Below the pieces are notes generated by a model that worked only from the letters and a program-made list of their open reading frames with translations, ran no database searches and was not told the origin of the DNA. Below, in pieces: positions 10,985-19,770 of a stretch of 64,000 nt of DNA (position 1 is the stretch's first letter; each line of letters begins with the position of its first letter). The stretch comes from Isoetes taiwanensis. Lineage: Eukaryota; Streptophyta; Lycopodiopsida; Isoetales; Isoetaceae. The stretch is taken from contig JAJEKV010000030.1 of the NCBI GenBank assembly GCA_021234155.1, positions 15,242,003 to 15,306,002 on the forward strand. Reading direction: 5' to 3'. The position numbers were made by a program, and so were the translations under genes.

Positions 10985-11470
10985 ATATATGTCATGTTGT
11001 AATTGCACTTAGGTAGTGCTTGAAGCACTTGAAGCACTTGAAGCACGATTGGGATTTGGAAATAAGGCAATGGTTAATAAACCATTGAATATACATAGCA
11101 GGTCATTATAAGAACGACACCTTGCATATCCTAAAGGGGGAAATATGATTCAAAGTTCCCAATTAAGAAATCTGATAGCAAGCAGCTCGTTCGGTCCGGC
11201 ATAGCGGCCGGACTGAAGGTTATAAAGAAAAAAGAAGAATTGCATTGTGATTATCATTGTGAAGGGAGAATACAGCAGTAGCCGGAAGACATGATATGAT
11301 CCGGGCTTGGGCTGTCGAAGTGTTATAAATCAATTTCATATCTTATTTGTATGATGTGGATGCAAATGCAATAGTTCGAAGATAACTTGTAATTTATCTT
11401 GTCTATTGCTTGCTTGAATATACTAACAAGTTTATTAATTTAACTTGTTGAGTGTTGTTTGAATTCTTCA
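10979..11470 (+). repeat. 3' LTR of outer Copia element
   Basis: 492 bp, TGTTGAATATATG...GAATTCTTCA, preceded by the purine tract at 10969-10978 and followed by TTCTT at 11471-11475. It gives the uninterrupted reference for the split left LTR. Confidence 0.95.
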
Positions 11471-11475
11471 TTCTT

Positions 11476-11874
11476 TTGAGCAATGCTATATTCGGATGCT
11501 TCAATTGGCTTAGCAAAGCTATTTTCTGCAAATCCTGATAAATTAAACATTAGAAGTAATTCTAGTAAGGGAAATGATGCAAAGGAAAGTTACCCGTCCT
11601 AATAGCTTTGCCTTTTCATTTGACTGCGCTCCATCTGAGATTATAACCTCCTTCATAGCATACATGTGAGCAACATACTCAATGTATGAAATCATAGTAA
11701 CAGAACATAAATTTTAAAATGGTCCAGCTAGCGAAACATTTACCTGTGAAATCCAGAATGGCCATTTCCAAAGGTCCTCTCACCAGGAGCCTTTTCTTTT
11801 TTGCCAGTGTGCAATGTCATTACTTTGCCTCTTCTTGTTGTAGGCTTTGATGAATTGTGCTTTAGTTTATCCAT
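11476..11874 (-). pseudogene. MAPKKK-like protein kinase relic, ATP-loop to alpha-C exons
   Basis: Three exon-like blocks on the minus strand. 11874-11744 ends in ERTFGNGHSGFHR, a degraded glycine loop (G-x-FGN-x-x-x-GF), before a GTAAATG donor. 11665-11593 reads MYAMKEVIISDG...AKLLGR, the subdomain II lysine motif AMKEV, before a GTAACT donor. 11525-11476 after TGCAG reads KIALLSQLKHPNI, the alpha-C region. The exon joint LLGR/KIALL sits where YODA/MEKK-type kinases have LGQ/EI. The acceptor of the middle exon reads CAC instead of CAG. The chain stops at the outer Copia insertion and resumes at 1190. Degraded glycines, a lost acceptor and missing residues mark it as dead. Confidence 0.6.
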
Positions 11875-11937
11875 ACCAGAACAAATTCTTTGTTTATGTT
11901 TTGTCCATGCCCCAATTCATCCAACAGTCCATTTGAC

Positions 11938-12312
11938 TTAGGTCTCTTGGCAATAGCCAGCATAGACATCATGGGTGTTAGGATGATTAATGAGGATTAT
12001 TGTCAAGAATTTAATGAAAATAGTACCCCTATCTTTAGCAGGACCTAAACCCTCTATCAGTGGAGAATACAACCATAACGGCAGATGCAGTTTTTTTAAA
12101 CTTGTGCATTCTTCGAATCTTCTTGCCTCTAATTTGAGATTTGGTAAGATTTGCTTCTCTACCAACATTGATAAAGGACGGTTTGGGTATGTTAAGGTAA
12201 GAGGATCCAAAAATGGTTTCATAATCTGCTCAACAAACATTAAGGCACCATTCTTAAAACACATATAAGCATTTTCACTTTTATCAATACGTCTCAATAC
12301 CTTCTCTGCCAA
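11938..12312 (-). other. Unrecognised 124-codon open frame upstream of the kinase relic
   Basis: A minus-strand frame of 124 codons starting MAEKVLRRIDKSENAYMC with a stretch LHLPLWLYSPLIEGL. I recognise no domain, and no splice signals tie it to the kinase blocks just downstream. It could be a chance frame or an eroded upstream exon. Its right-hand end runs into the 180-bp duplication starting near 12298. Confidence 0.15.
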
Positions 12313-12640
12313 TCAATGCATGCATATGCCACTTCTCACCCAGTTAATTTTAGGTTTCCATCCACATGCTTTTGCATGTGAGACCACTTTACATCTAGTG
12401 AATCTCAAGTTTACATTAACATGCTTTTGCATGCACCTTTAGTTTGGGCATGCATGCCTATGCCCATGCATGCATAGCACCTTCTCTGCCAGTCAATGCA
12501 AGTATACGCTCCGCCTTTACCGATCAATCTTAGGTTTCCATGCATATGCTTTTGCATGTGAGACCACTTTATATCCTATGAATCTCAAGTTGTACTTCCT
12601 TCTAGCCAGTCTATCTCAAACTTCCATTCACATGCATTTG
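12298..12640. repeat. Imperfect tandem duplication, ~180-bp period
   Basis: 12298-12412 and 12479-12593 share ACCTTCTCTGCCA.TCAATG, TTAGGTTTCCAT, ATGCTTTTGCATGTGAGACC and ATGAATCTCAAGTT or GTGAATCTCAAGTT. A partial third copy follows at about 12598-12640 (CTAGCCAGTCTATCTCAAACTTCCAT). The spacer contains GCATGCATG-rich self-complementary sequence. Confidence 0.7.
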
Positions 12641-13239
12641 TGATTCCTTTGTTCTATATTAGTTGACCACATGGGCTTTTGGCCACAGGTAGCATATAGA
12701 AGATGAAGAAGGCATGAATTTGTGTAAATTGCATCGGGCTTTTAAGATTTCTATAATCAATCATGTAGTCAAGGTACATGCTTACTTTCTTTTGCGGCCA
12801 CTAGTCTTTTTCACAACACCAAGGGTTTGCAAACTCATGTGCAATCTTTCACGTTCCTTTTTCTCCAAGGTAATCAATTTCTTTTTGTTTTGAGGTTCCT
12901 GGTATATTTACTTGCTCGTGAGTTTTCAATAGCAGGTGGTCAATGGTTTTGTAATCATGATTCAATCCCAGATAGATATCGATTATAGTTGTAGCTATGT
13001 TGTATTGGCTCTATAACTATTTAATGTTATTCTAGTGGATTCATGGTTATTTTTTCATATGTATATATACTTTTCTTTAATATCTAAACCCAAACACCCA
13101 GACCAAAGGGGATTTCGGGGGAATTTAATTTTAAAGTGTTGGATGTAATGGTTTGTACTAACTTAAAAACCAAACCAAATCTCTAGACCTTCTGGGCTAT
13201 TTGATGTACAAAAAAAATGTCTTTGAGTTTAATTTTGTC
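12641..13239. other. AT-rich intergenic sequence
   Basis: No gene, RNA or element ends visible. Short frames only. Confidence 0.4.
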
Positions 13240-13600
13240 GAAATTCCAACTCTAATTCTGAAGCAAATTCTGACTCTAATATGAGTCTAATTCTGACGAA
13301 TATTTTGACTCCAATTTCAACGCGCATTGTGACTTTAATTTCACCGCATATTTTGATCCTAATTTCGATGGACATTCTGACTCAAATTTTGATGGACATT
13401 CTAATTCTAATATGAGTCTACTTCTGATGCACATTATGACTATAATTTTAATGCACATTCTGACTTTAATTTTGATGTAGATTCTGGCCCTAATTGCGAT
13501 ACGGATTATAACCCTAATTTTTTATGCACATTCTACTCTAATATTTGACGGGCATTCTAACTGGTATTCTGACACGAAGTTTTGACCCTAATTCTGCAAG
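13240..13600. repeat. Degenerate ~30-bp minisatellite
   Basis: About twelve diverged copies of a unit like ATTCTGACTCTAATTTTGATGCAC. Because the period is close to 30 bases it leaves a reading frame on the minus strand with a ten-residue pattern (ECPSKLESK). I treat that frame as a by-product of the repeat, not a gene. Confidence 0.7.
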
Positions 13601-14431
13601 CCAAGTTGACCGTCTTGGAAACTCGGGATCTTGTCAAAACTTGCAAAAAGACTAGATCTAGGTTGGTATAAACTTTAAATAAACAATAGTATAGGTGAAG
13701 AATTGAATCTTCCTTTGTAGTTGAAATCTGAACCATTCTTATGAATTCAACATAAATCCAGAGGAATTATAATATTCACAATATAATATAGCAATTCAAC
13801 CTAGAATCTTCTAGCGCAACCATGCGCCCCAGCTCCACTGTCTCCATTAGCTTCACCACTGCTTGCTAATTCACTGCACAAGCACTCACGGGGGTTAGTC
13901 CTCGTGACTTTCATGCTAGAGGTTCAATCTTGAAGACCCACTCGTCGATTTGAAGGCGGATTGTTCTAAAATGGCGCAAAACACTCTCTATAAGTCTCGC
14001 TTCCTTCAGAACACTCTATCGCCGTCTGTTTGCTACTCTGTCGATGTCTATCTGCAAAATACTTGCTATAAGACCTGCTCTATGTTGATGAACAAGCCAA
14101 AAATCTTCAGAATGCCTTGTTGCAGAGCATGCAAATGACTTGTTGCGGACGGGTCGTCGACCGGCTGAGCGGAATGAGTTACTCTACTTCTATTCGGTGA
14201 TATTTGCTACTGCCACGTGGCACCAGTAAAATGCTTCTCTGCTCTCACGGCGACCCAGTTTCCATTTTTAATGTGGCATGCTTGAGTTAGATCATTATTG
14301 CTAAATAGGAATCGGGCACAAGTGCACTTTTTCTTCTGATATATCATGATCAAATGGTCCCTTATGTTGCTCCATTTATAGAAGGGACGATCCGCGGCCC
14401 ACTCAAGTAGAGCACCTAGGGTACAAGCGAT
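13601..14431. other. Sequence upstream of a small ORF, no clear gene
   Basis: Mixed composition, more GC-rich from 13800. No domain found. The last ~60 bases lead into the ATG at 14432, whose context (GCGATATGG) resembles that of the ORF at 18460 (GCGATGG). Confidence 0.3.
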
Positions 14432-14760
14432 ATGGCGTTGCTGAAGAATTTGATTCTCTTTTTTCTTGAATTTCTTCTTGTTTATCGAATTTGTGTCTTC
14501 TGCCGCCGCTTGATGAACATATCTGATCTCATTGTCTCAAGAATTTTTGTTTACCTCAGCATGGCAGTCCTGCATTCACATTTTTGGGGCAGATGCTGTA
14601 TGTTCAATTTCGACGTGTTCTAGCAGCTCTTAGGAATGATCTAATCCCAAGAATCACAAGACTTTTTGAGCATTATGTAGCATTTCGTCCGGTGCCGGGA
14701 TGCGTATCTGCAAGGATCCTGAGGCAGCGACAAGCTCGAGATAGGAGAGAGAGTGAATAG
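14432..14760 (+). pseudogene. Unrecognised small membrane-type ORF with one frame break
   Basis: Starts MALLKNLILFFLEFLLVYRI, strongly hydrophobic like a signal anchor. Near 14585 the frame switches; the new frame reads GQMLYVQFRRVLAALRND and stays open, Arg-rich, to a TAG at 14758-14760 (ending ARDRRESE). The hydrophobic start and basic end resemble the 112-codon ORF at 18460, although the nucleotide sequences do not align clearly. Both are followed by a related segment with a GTAAGT donor-like site and a TTTTTACAG acceptor-like site about 150 bp on. I do not recognise the family; it may be two members of one unknown family or chance frames next to a repeat. Confidence 0.3.
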
Positions 14761-14943
14761 GGGACAGTTGGATCCACCGGATCCAGTATAGGATGTAAGT
14801 ATTTTGTTTCTTAAATGTTTTAATCTTTGATCCTAGATTTCCAACTCCTATCTTTAAATGCACGTATCTTTTTCGGCCAGAACTGGCCAAGATTCTTCTA
14901 TAATCATGTTTTTACAGGTCATTTTTTCTGGATATGGCCGGAA

Positions 14944-15734
14944 ATGACATATTCAACAAAACTTGGACTTATTCATATATAATAGACTGGGGTATCATTT
15001 TAAGATTACATGTCATGTTTAATTTTTCTTGATACTTATAATTATTACAAGTTCTAATTATATGACTTTATCTTTAAATTTAAAGTATAATTGTTATAGA
15101 AACATAAACTATTGCTTTTTAAACTAATTTTCACATGAATCTATTTAGAATTAGACATTTCGAGAATATAAAATTTTAATTTGCAACGAGTTCTTAACAA
15201 TTTTAAAATTTGGCAATCAGGATAATTTGTAAATAAAATATGATGGTTTGATAAGTGAATGACTTAAAATTATATGAGAATTTCACAATTTACAAACTCT
15301 TAGTACCTTAAAAATACTTTAAAAAAAGTGTTAGATTAATATTAATCAAAATATAAAGTTTATGTTTTAATAACAAATATTGAAAAATATATATTAAAAA
15401 ATAATTAAAACTAAAATATTCAATTTGTATTTTAATTCATAAACGTAATCATTTGATATATTTCATTTAAACTTTCTTTAAACATTTAAAAAATAATAAT
15501 ATTTCAATCATATAGAGTTCATCTTAGATGAAATATTAACTTTAAATAGATTAAATTAAAAATTAGTGTGGAAAACAATTTTAAACATTAATAACTTTCA
15601 TACTTTTTATCTGAAGTTAAACTGAAAATTTTATAAAAATCTACAAGAGTTAAAAATACATATAATCTTATAATGGCATCCTTAAAGGATATCTATTAGA
15701 TTTGAATAAGTCCAAATTTTATTAAATATCTGAT
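14944..15734. mobile_element. AT-rich fold-back element, copy 1
   Basis: Ends are inverted repeats of about 70 bp. Left: TGACATATTCAACAAAACTT then GGACTTATTCA. Right, read in reverse: TATCAGATATTTAATAAAAT then TTGGACTTATTC. The interior is very AT-rich with no coding frame. I could not fix a target duplication, so the superfamily is unassigned. Confidence 0.6.
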
Positions 15735-15932
15735 AAAAGGCCAAGGATGCTGGAAGGATCCACCGGATCCAGTATAGGATGTAAGTATTTTGTTTCTTAA
15801 ATGTTTTAATCTTTGATCCTAGATTTCCAACTCCTATCTTTAAATGCACGTATCTTTTTCGGTCAGAACTGGCCAAGGTTCTTCTATAATCATGTTTTTA
15901 CAGGTCATTTTTTCTGGATATGGCCAGAAAAA

Positions 15933-16711
15933 TGACATATTCAACAAAACTTGGACTTATTCAGATATAATAGACTGGGGTATCATTTTAAGATTACATG
16001 TCATGTTTAATTTTTCTTGATAATAATTATTACAAGTTCTAATTATATAACTTTATCTTTAAATTTAAAGTATAATTGTTATAGAAACATAAACTATTGC
16101 TTTCTAAAATAATTTTCACGTGAATCTATTTAGAATTAGACATTTCGAGAATATAAAATTTTAATTTTCAACGAGTTCTTAACAAATTTAAAATTTGGCA
16201 ATCAGGATAATTTGTAAATAAAATATGATGGTTTGATAAGTGAATGACTTAAAATTATATGAGAATTTCACAATTTAACAAACTCTTAGTACTTTAAAAA
16301 TACTTTAAAAAAGTGTTAGATTAATATTAATCAAAATATAAAGTTTATGTTTTAATAACAAATATTGAAAATTATATATTGAAAATTAATTAAAACTAAA
16401 CTATTCAATTATTTTTTAATTCATAAACGTAATCATTTGATATATTTCATCTAAACTTTCTTTAAACATTTAAAAAATAATAATATTTCAATCATATAGA
16501 GTTCGTCTTAGATGAATATTAATTTTAAATAGATTAAATTAAAAATCAGTGTGAAAAATAATTTTAAACATTAATAACTTTCATACTTTTTATCCGAAGT
16601 TAAACTAAAAATTTTATAAAAATCTACAAGAGTTAAAAATACATATAATCTTATAATGGCATCCTTGAAGGATACCTATTAGATTTGCCAAATTTTATTA
16701 AATATCTGATA
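15933..16711. mobile_element. AT-rich fold-back element, copy 2
   Basis: Second copy, carried along by the tandem duplication of the whole unit: its flanks are the same as those of copy 1. A fragment of the left terminus recurs at about 16906-16936 in the third, truncated unit. Confidence 0.6.
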
Positions 16712-16936
16712 AAAGGCCAAGGATGCTGGAAGGATCCACCGGATCCAGTATAGGATGTAAGTATTTTGTTTCTTAAATGTTTTAATTTTTGATCCTAGAT
16801 TTCCAACTCCTATCTTTAAATGCACGTATCTTTTTCGGCCAGAACTAGCCAAGATTCTTCTATAATCATGTTTTTACAGGTTATTTTTCTGGATGTGGCC
16901 GAAAAAATGACATATTTAACAAAACTTGGACTTATT

Positions 16937-17125
16937 ATCGAAATGGGTGATGGCCGTGAGCATGTCCATGCATAGAAGAATAAATCTCGTTGCTTGTAGA
17001 AGATAGGAAGGTTCTTGACGGTCAAAGCTAGTTCCACAAACTATTTGAACATAATACTTAGTAAACCAAAAGGTATTTATATTCCATCTTGAACAGTATC
17101 ATGTTTCATAGTTGTTGTCTTGCAA
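16937..17125 (-). pseudogene. PDR-type (ABCG) ABC transporter fragment
   Basis: The minus strand from about 17122 reads TTTMKHDTVQDG, a stop, PFGLLSIMFK, a stop, FVELALTVKNLPIFYKQRDL, then FFYAW. This is the PDR membrane-domain block between T-M-x-HDTV-x-DG and the P-V-FYKQRDLLFYPAW motif of plant full-size ABCG exporters. In-frame stops: TAA at 17077-17079 and TAG at 17041-17043 (in the MFNGF motif). After FFYAW the match collapses with a small deletion. Only about 60 codons of a protein of some 1400 residues remain. The left edge coincides with the tandem-array breakpoint. Confidence 0.8.
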
Positions 17126-17878
17126 AAATAACACTCAAGCTGAAGCATATAAATCTAATATAGCTTCCAGAATTGTCAGGGTTTGATCTTTGCAGGATTT
17201 ATCATATATTCCCATCTTTGCAGAGAAGGCAAAACTTGGAATTCCCATCTTGGCAGGGAAGGCAAAACTTGGAATTCCTGGTCATATCATATATTGCTAG
17301 CATGTTCAAAAGATTATTGAAGCTGTAACTAAAGCCGATGTGAATATCTGCTAATTTATCATGGGTCTGATCATCGGATCTCAAAAGCTTGAAGTAGCAA
17401 CATCAAATTTTGAAATGAAACCTCCTTGTAAACATAGATCTTCTTCCGTTGAAGCAGAACAGTTGGAGTAGAACAGCATCCTGGGAAAAAATACAATATT
17501 ACAACTTAAGTAACCATTTTATATAATAGGACCATCTTATCTAATAGGCAAGAGGAAAAAGCCATCACCAGCACTACTAACACGCATCGCTCTACTCGTA
17601 AGTCTACTCGAGAACGAATGTATTTTAAGTGGGCACTAGCCTATAACTTATGCAAGAAGAAGACCAGAATACAAAACTTCAATCTCTAGGTAAAGAACAA
17701 TTAGGCGATGTTCTACCCTCCAGTCCAATCCTATGCCGTATTGCTGACATGTGGCGCAGAAGCAGAACAGCACCCAACTGTCCTTCACGTTAGAGCTGTA
17801 TATGTCAAGGTAAGTGGATGAGTCTTCCGTCATTTTCTTGATTCATTCTTCTCTAGAATGACAAATAGTCTCACATAA
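17126..17878. other. Intergenic sequence with a small duplication
   Basis: 17211-17276 holds two copies of CCCATCTT.GCAG.GAAGGC with AAAACTTGGAATTCC. Upstream exons of the PDR fragment would be expected here on the minus strand, but I see no convincing block. Confidence 0.35.
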
Positions 17879-18290
17879 ACCTGCAGAATCCGGTCAAGGA
17901 GCTTATCTTGACGTAGTGTAATGGAAAGGAGTCAGGCATTCTTGCCAGCCCCCTGACCTGCAGAATCCGGTCAAGGAGCTTATCTTGACGTAGTGCAATG
18001 GAAAGGAGTCAGGTATTCTTGCCAGACCCTCTGACTGCAGAATCCGGTGGAGTCAGGCATTCTTGCCAGCCCCCTGACCTGCAGAATCCGGAAGGAGCTT
18101 ATCTTGACGTAGTGCAATGGAAAGAAGTCAGGCATTCTTGCCAGCCCCTGAAGTCGGGCATTCTTGCCAGCCCACGACTGCGGAATCCGGTCAAGGAGCT
18201 TATCTTGACGTAGTGCAATGGAAAGAAGTCAGGCATTCTTGCCAGCCCCCTGCGACCGGATTCTGCAGGTCAGGGGGCTGGCAAGAATGC
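17879..18290. repeat. ~78-bp minisatellite ending in an inverted unit
   Basis: Five units of CTGCAGAATCCGGTCAAGG, GCTTATCTTGACGTAGTG, CAATGGAAAGGAGTCAGG, CATTCTTGCCAGCCCCCTGA start near 17879, 17957, 18034 (shortened to about 43 bp), 18077 and 18175. The last ~38 bases (18252-18290) repeat the unit end in reverse complement, so the final unit and this piece can form a stable hairpin. Confidence 0.9.
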
Positions 18291-18459
18291 CTTCCCCCTT
18301 TTCATTCCACATACCTTCATCACAGACCACCTGTCCACAATTCTAGGAATTTTCCACGTCACATTTTCTTTCCGACTAGTCGCTAAAGGCCAAAAACAAC
18401 TTACAGCATTTAGCATTTGAGACCAGGTTTTAGAGCGACAGCGTGAGACATCGATAGCG

Positions 18460-18798
18460 ATGGTGTTTGTGTGGAATCTCATTGTATTATTTACTGATTT
18501 GTTGTCTGATTACATTGTCTATCGATTCAGCATACATCTCATTGCTGTCTCCTCAAATCTGGGAGTATTGCGGATGTTCATCTTTCTTGCAGTTCAGAAC
18601 GGTCGTGGATTTCTTGAACACAGGATCCATTGGAGGATATACTACTTATTCCTCGATCTTGCACAATTTGGGTTAAATAGGTTACATCTAAGAGTGCGAA
18701 TTGTTAATCCACGGGAACAGTATTTAGTTTTTGCTGGAGTTATTGGAATAAGGTTTCGGGCCTTTAGAAGAAGAATAGCTCGATTAGATCCATATTAA
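18460..18798 (+). CDS. Unrecognised 112-residue ORF, hydrophobic start and Arg-rich end
   Basis: Starts MVFVWNLIVLFTDLLSDYIV, with a second hydrophobic stretch (LGVLRMFIFLAV), and ends basic (RFRAFRRRIARLDPY). I recognise no family. It parallels the broken ORF at 14432-14760: a similar start context (GCGATGG), a hydrophobic beginning, a basic end, and a downstream segment related to the unit flank of the tandem array. Here a copy of the fold-back element is inserted right at the stop codon. Could be a small membrane protein gene or a chance frame in a repeat; a transcript or homologue is needed to decide. Confidence 0.3.
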   Translation: MVFVWNLIVLFTDLLSDYIVYRFSIHLIAVSSNLGVLRMFIFLAVQNGRGFLEHRIHWRIYYLFLDLAQFGLNRLHLRVRIVNPREQYLVFAGVIGIRFRAFRRRIARLDPY

Positions 18799-19580
18799 TG
18801 GCATATTTAACAGAATTTGGACTTATTCAAATCTAATAGGGATACTTCAAAGATATCATGATAAGGTGTATTTTTAATTCCTATTGATTTTAATAATTCG
18901 TTCAACTCATCATTAGATCAAAAGTATGATGGTTACTAAAGTATAAAATTACTTTCTGATCTAAATTTTCACTTTAATCATTTAAAAATAAATGCTTATC
19001 TAAGTTAAACTCTATATGATTTAAATGTTTTTTTTTTAAATATTTAAAGAAGAAAATTTTAGATTGAAAGTAATTAAATGATTACATTTATGTTTTTAAT
19101 TAAAAACAATTATCATTGATTAATTTTAATATATTTTATCTCATCAATAACAAATTGTTTAATAGTTATTATTAAATTACTAACTTTATCATTTAATTAA
19201 TTTCAACCTAAAACTTTTCTTAAAGTATTTTTAGAAGTGTAAAAATTTATAAATTATGAAATTCTCACAATAGTGTTTAAGTCAATCGCTTTTCAACCCA
19301 TCAGATTTCATTTAGAAATAGGATGATTGCCAGATTTTAAATTTGTGAAATCACTTAAAGTTGAAATTTTATATTCTTGAAATGTTCAATTCTAAATGGA
19401 TACAAGTGAAAATTACTTTGGAAAGCAATTTTATTTTTTGATAACCATTACAGTTTTAATTTAAATATAAACTTATATAATTAGAACTTACAAAATTTTA
19501 ACAATAAAAAAGACTTAATGGTGTCCTTGAAGTGCTATCTATTAAATCTGAATAAGTCCAAGTTTTGTTGAATATGTCAA
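18799..19580. mobile_element. AT-rich fold-back element, older inverted copy
   Basis: Same family as 14944-15734 but in the opposite orientation: reading it in reverse, GGCAATCATCC and AGAATATAAAATTT align with the forward copies. Its inverted ends read TGGCATATTTAACAGAATTT and, in reverse, TTGACATATTCAACAAAACT. It is more diverged from the two array copies than they are from each other. Confidence 0.6.
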
Positions 19581-19585
19581 TCTTG

Positions 19586-19770
19586 ATGTAAGTAATTTGA
19601 TTTTGATAATCTTTTCAATCTTTAATACGAGCATTTTAATCTTTGATCCTAAATGTTTCAGTATGCTAGTATCCAACTCCTATCTTTAAATGCTCGTATC
19701 CTTAAGCTTTGGGGCGGAACTGGCCAAGATTCTTCTGATATGAGTATCATGTTTTTACAGGGGGCCGGAA
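19586..19770. repeat. Diverged copy of the tandem-array flank
   Basis: TTGATGTAAGT, ATCCAACTCCTATCTTTAAA, AACTGGCCAAGATTCTTCT and CATGTTTTTACAGG match the ~175-bp flank of the 980-bp units. It directly follows the fold-back element inserted behind the ORF at 18460. Confidence 0.7.

Larger units (their letters stand above)
1191..11470 (+). mobile_element. Outer Copia LTR retrotransposon, interrupted by a nested element
   Basis: Complete Copia element. The left LTR is split into 1191-1549 and 6510-6639; the right LTR is 10979-11470 (492 bp), TG...CA ends. Target duplication TTCTT occurs at 1186-1190 and 11471-11475. The primer-binding site TGGTATCAGAGC at 6641-6652 matches the 3' end of initiator tRNA-Met. 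A polypurine tract (GAAGGGGGAA) precedes the right LTR. After removing the insert, the LTRs differ by about three substitutions and one 3-bp gap, so insertion is recent. The order protease, integrase, RT, RNase H is Copia-type. It landed inside a kinase relic on the minus strand. Confidence 0.95.
14770..16936. repeat. Tandem array of a ~980-bp unit, 2.2 copies
   Basis: Units start at GGATCCACCGGATCCAGTAT: 14770-15755, 15756-16731 and a partial copy 16732-16936. The copies are clearly homologous along their length with scattered substitutions and small indels. Each unit has about 175 bp of flank with splice-like signals (GATGTAAGT and GTTTTTACAG) and a ~780-bp AT-rich fold-back element. The third copy is cut at CTTATT, exactly where a PDR transporter fragment begins. 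Confidence 0.9.

Noticed and set aside
13276-13458. Minus-strand frame with repeating ECPSKLESK pattern
   Set aside because: It is produced by the ~30-bp minisatellite; copies drift without codon-position constraint.
17998-18386. Plus-strand frames with repeated HSCQP words
   Set aside because: By-product of the ~78-bp minisatellite; no domain and no start or stop logic.
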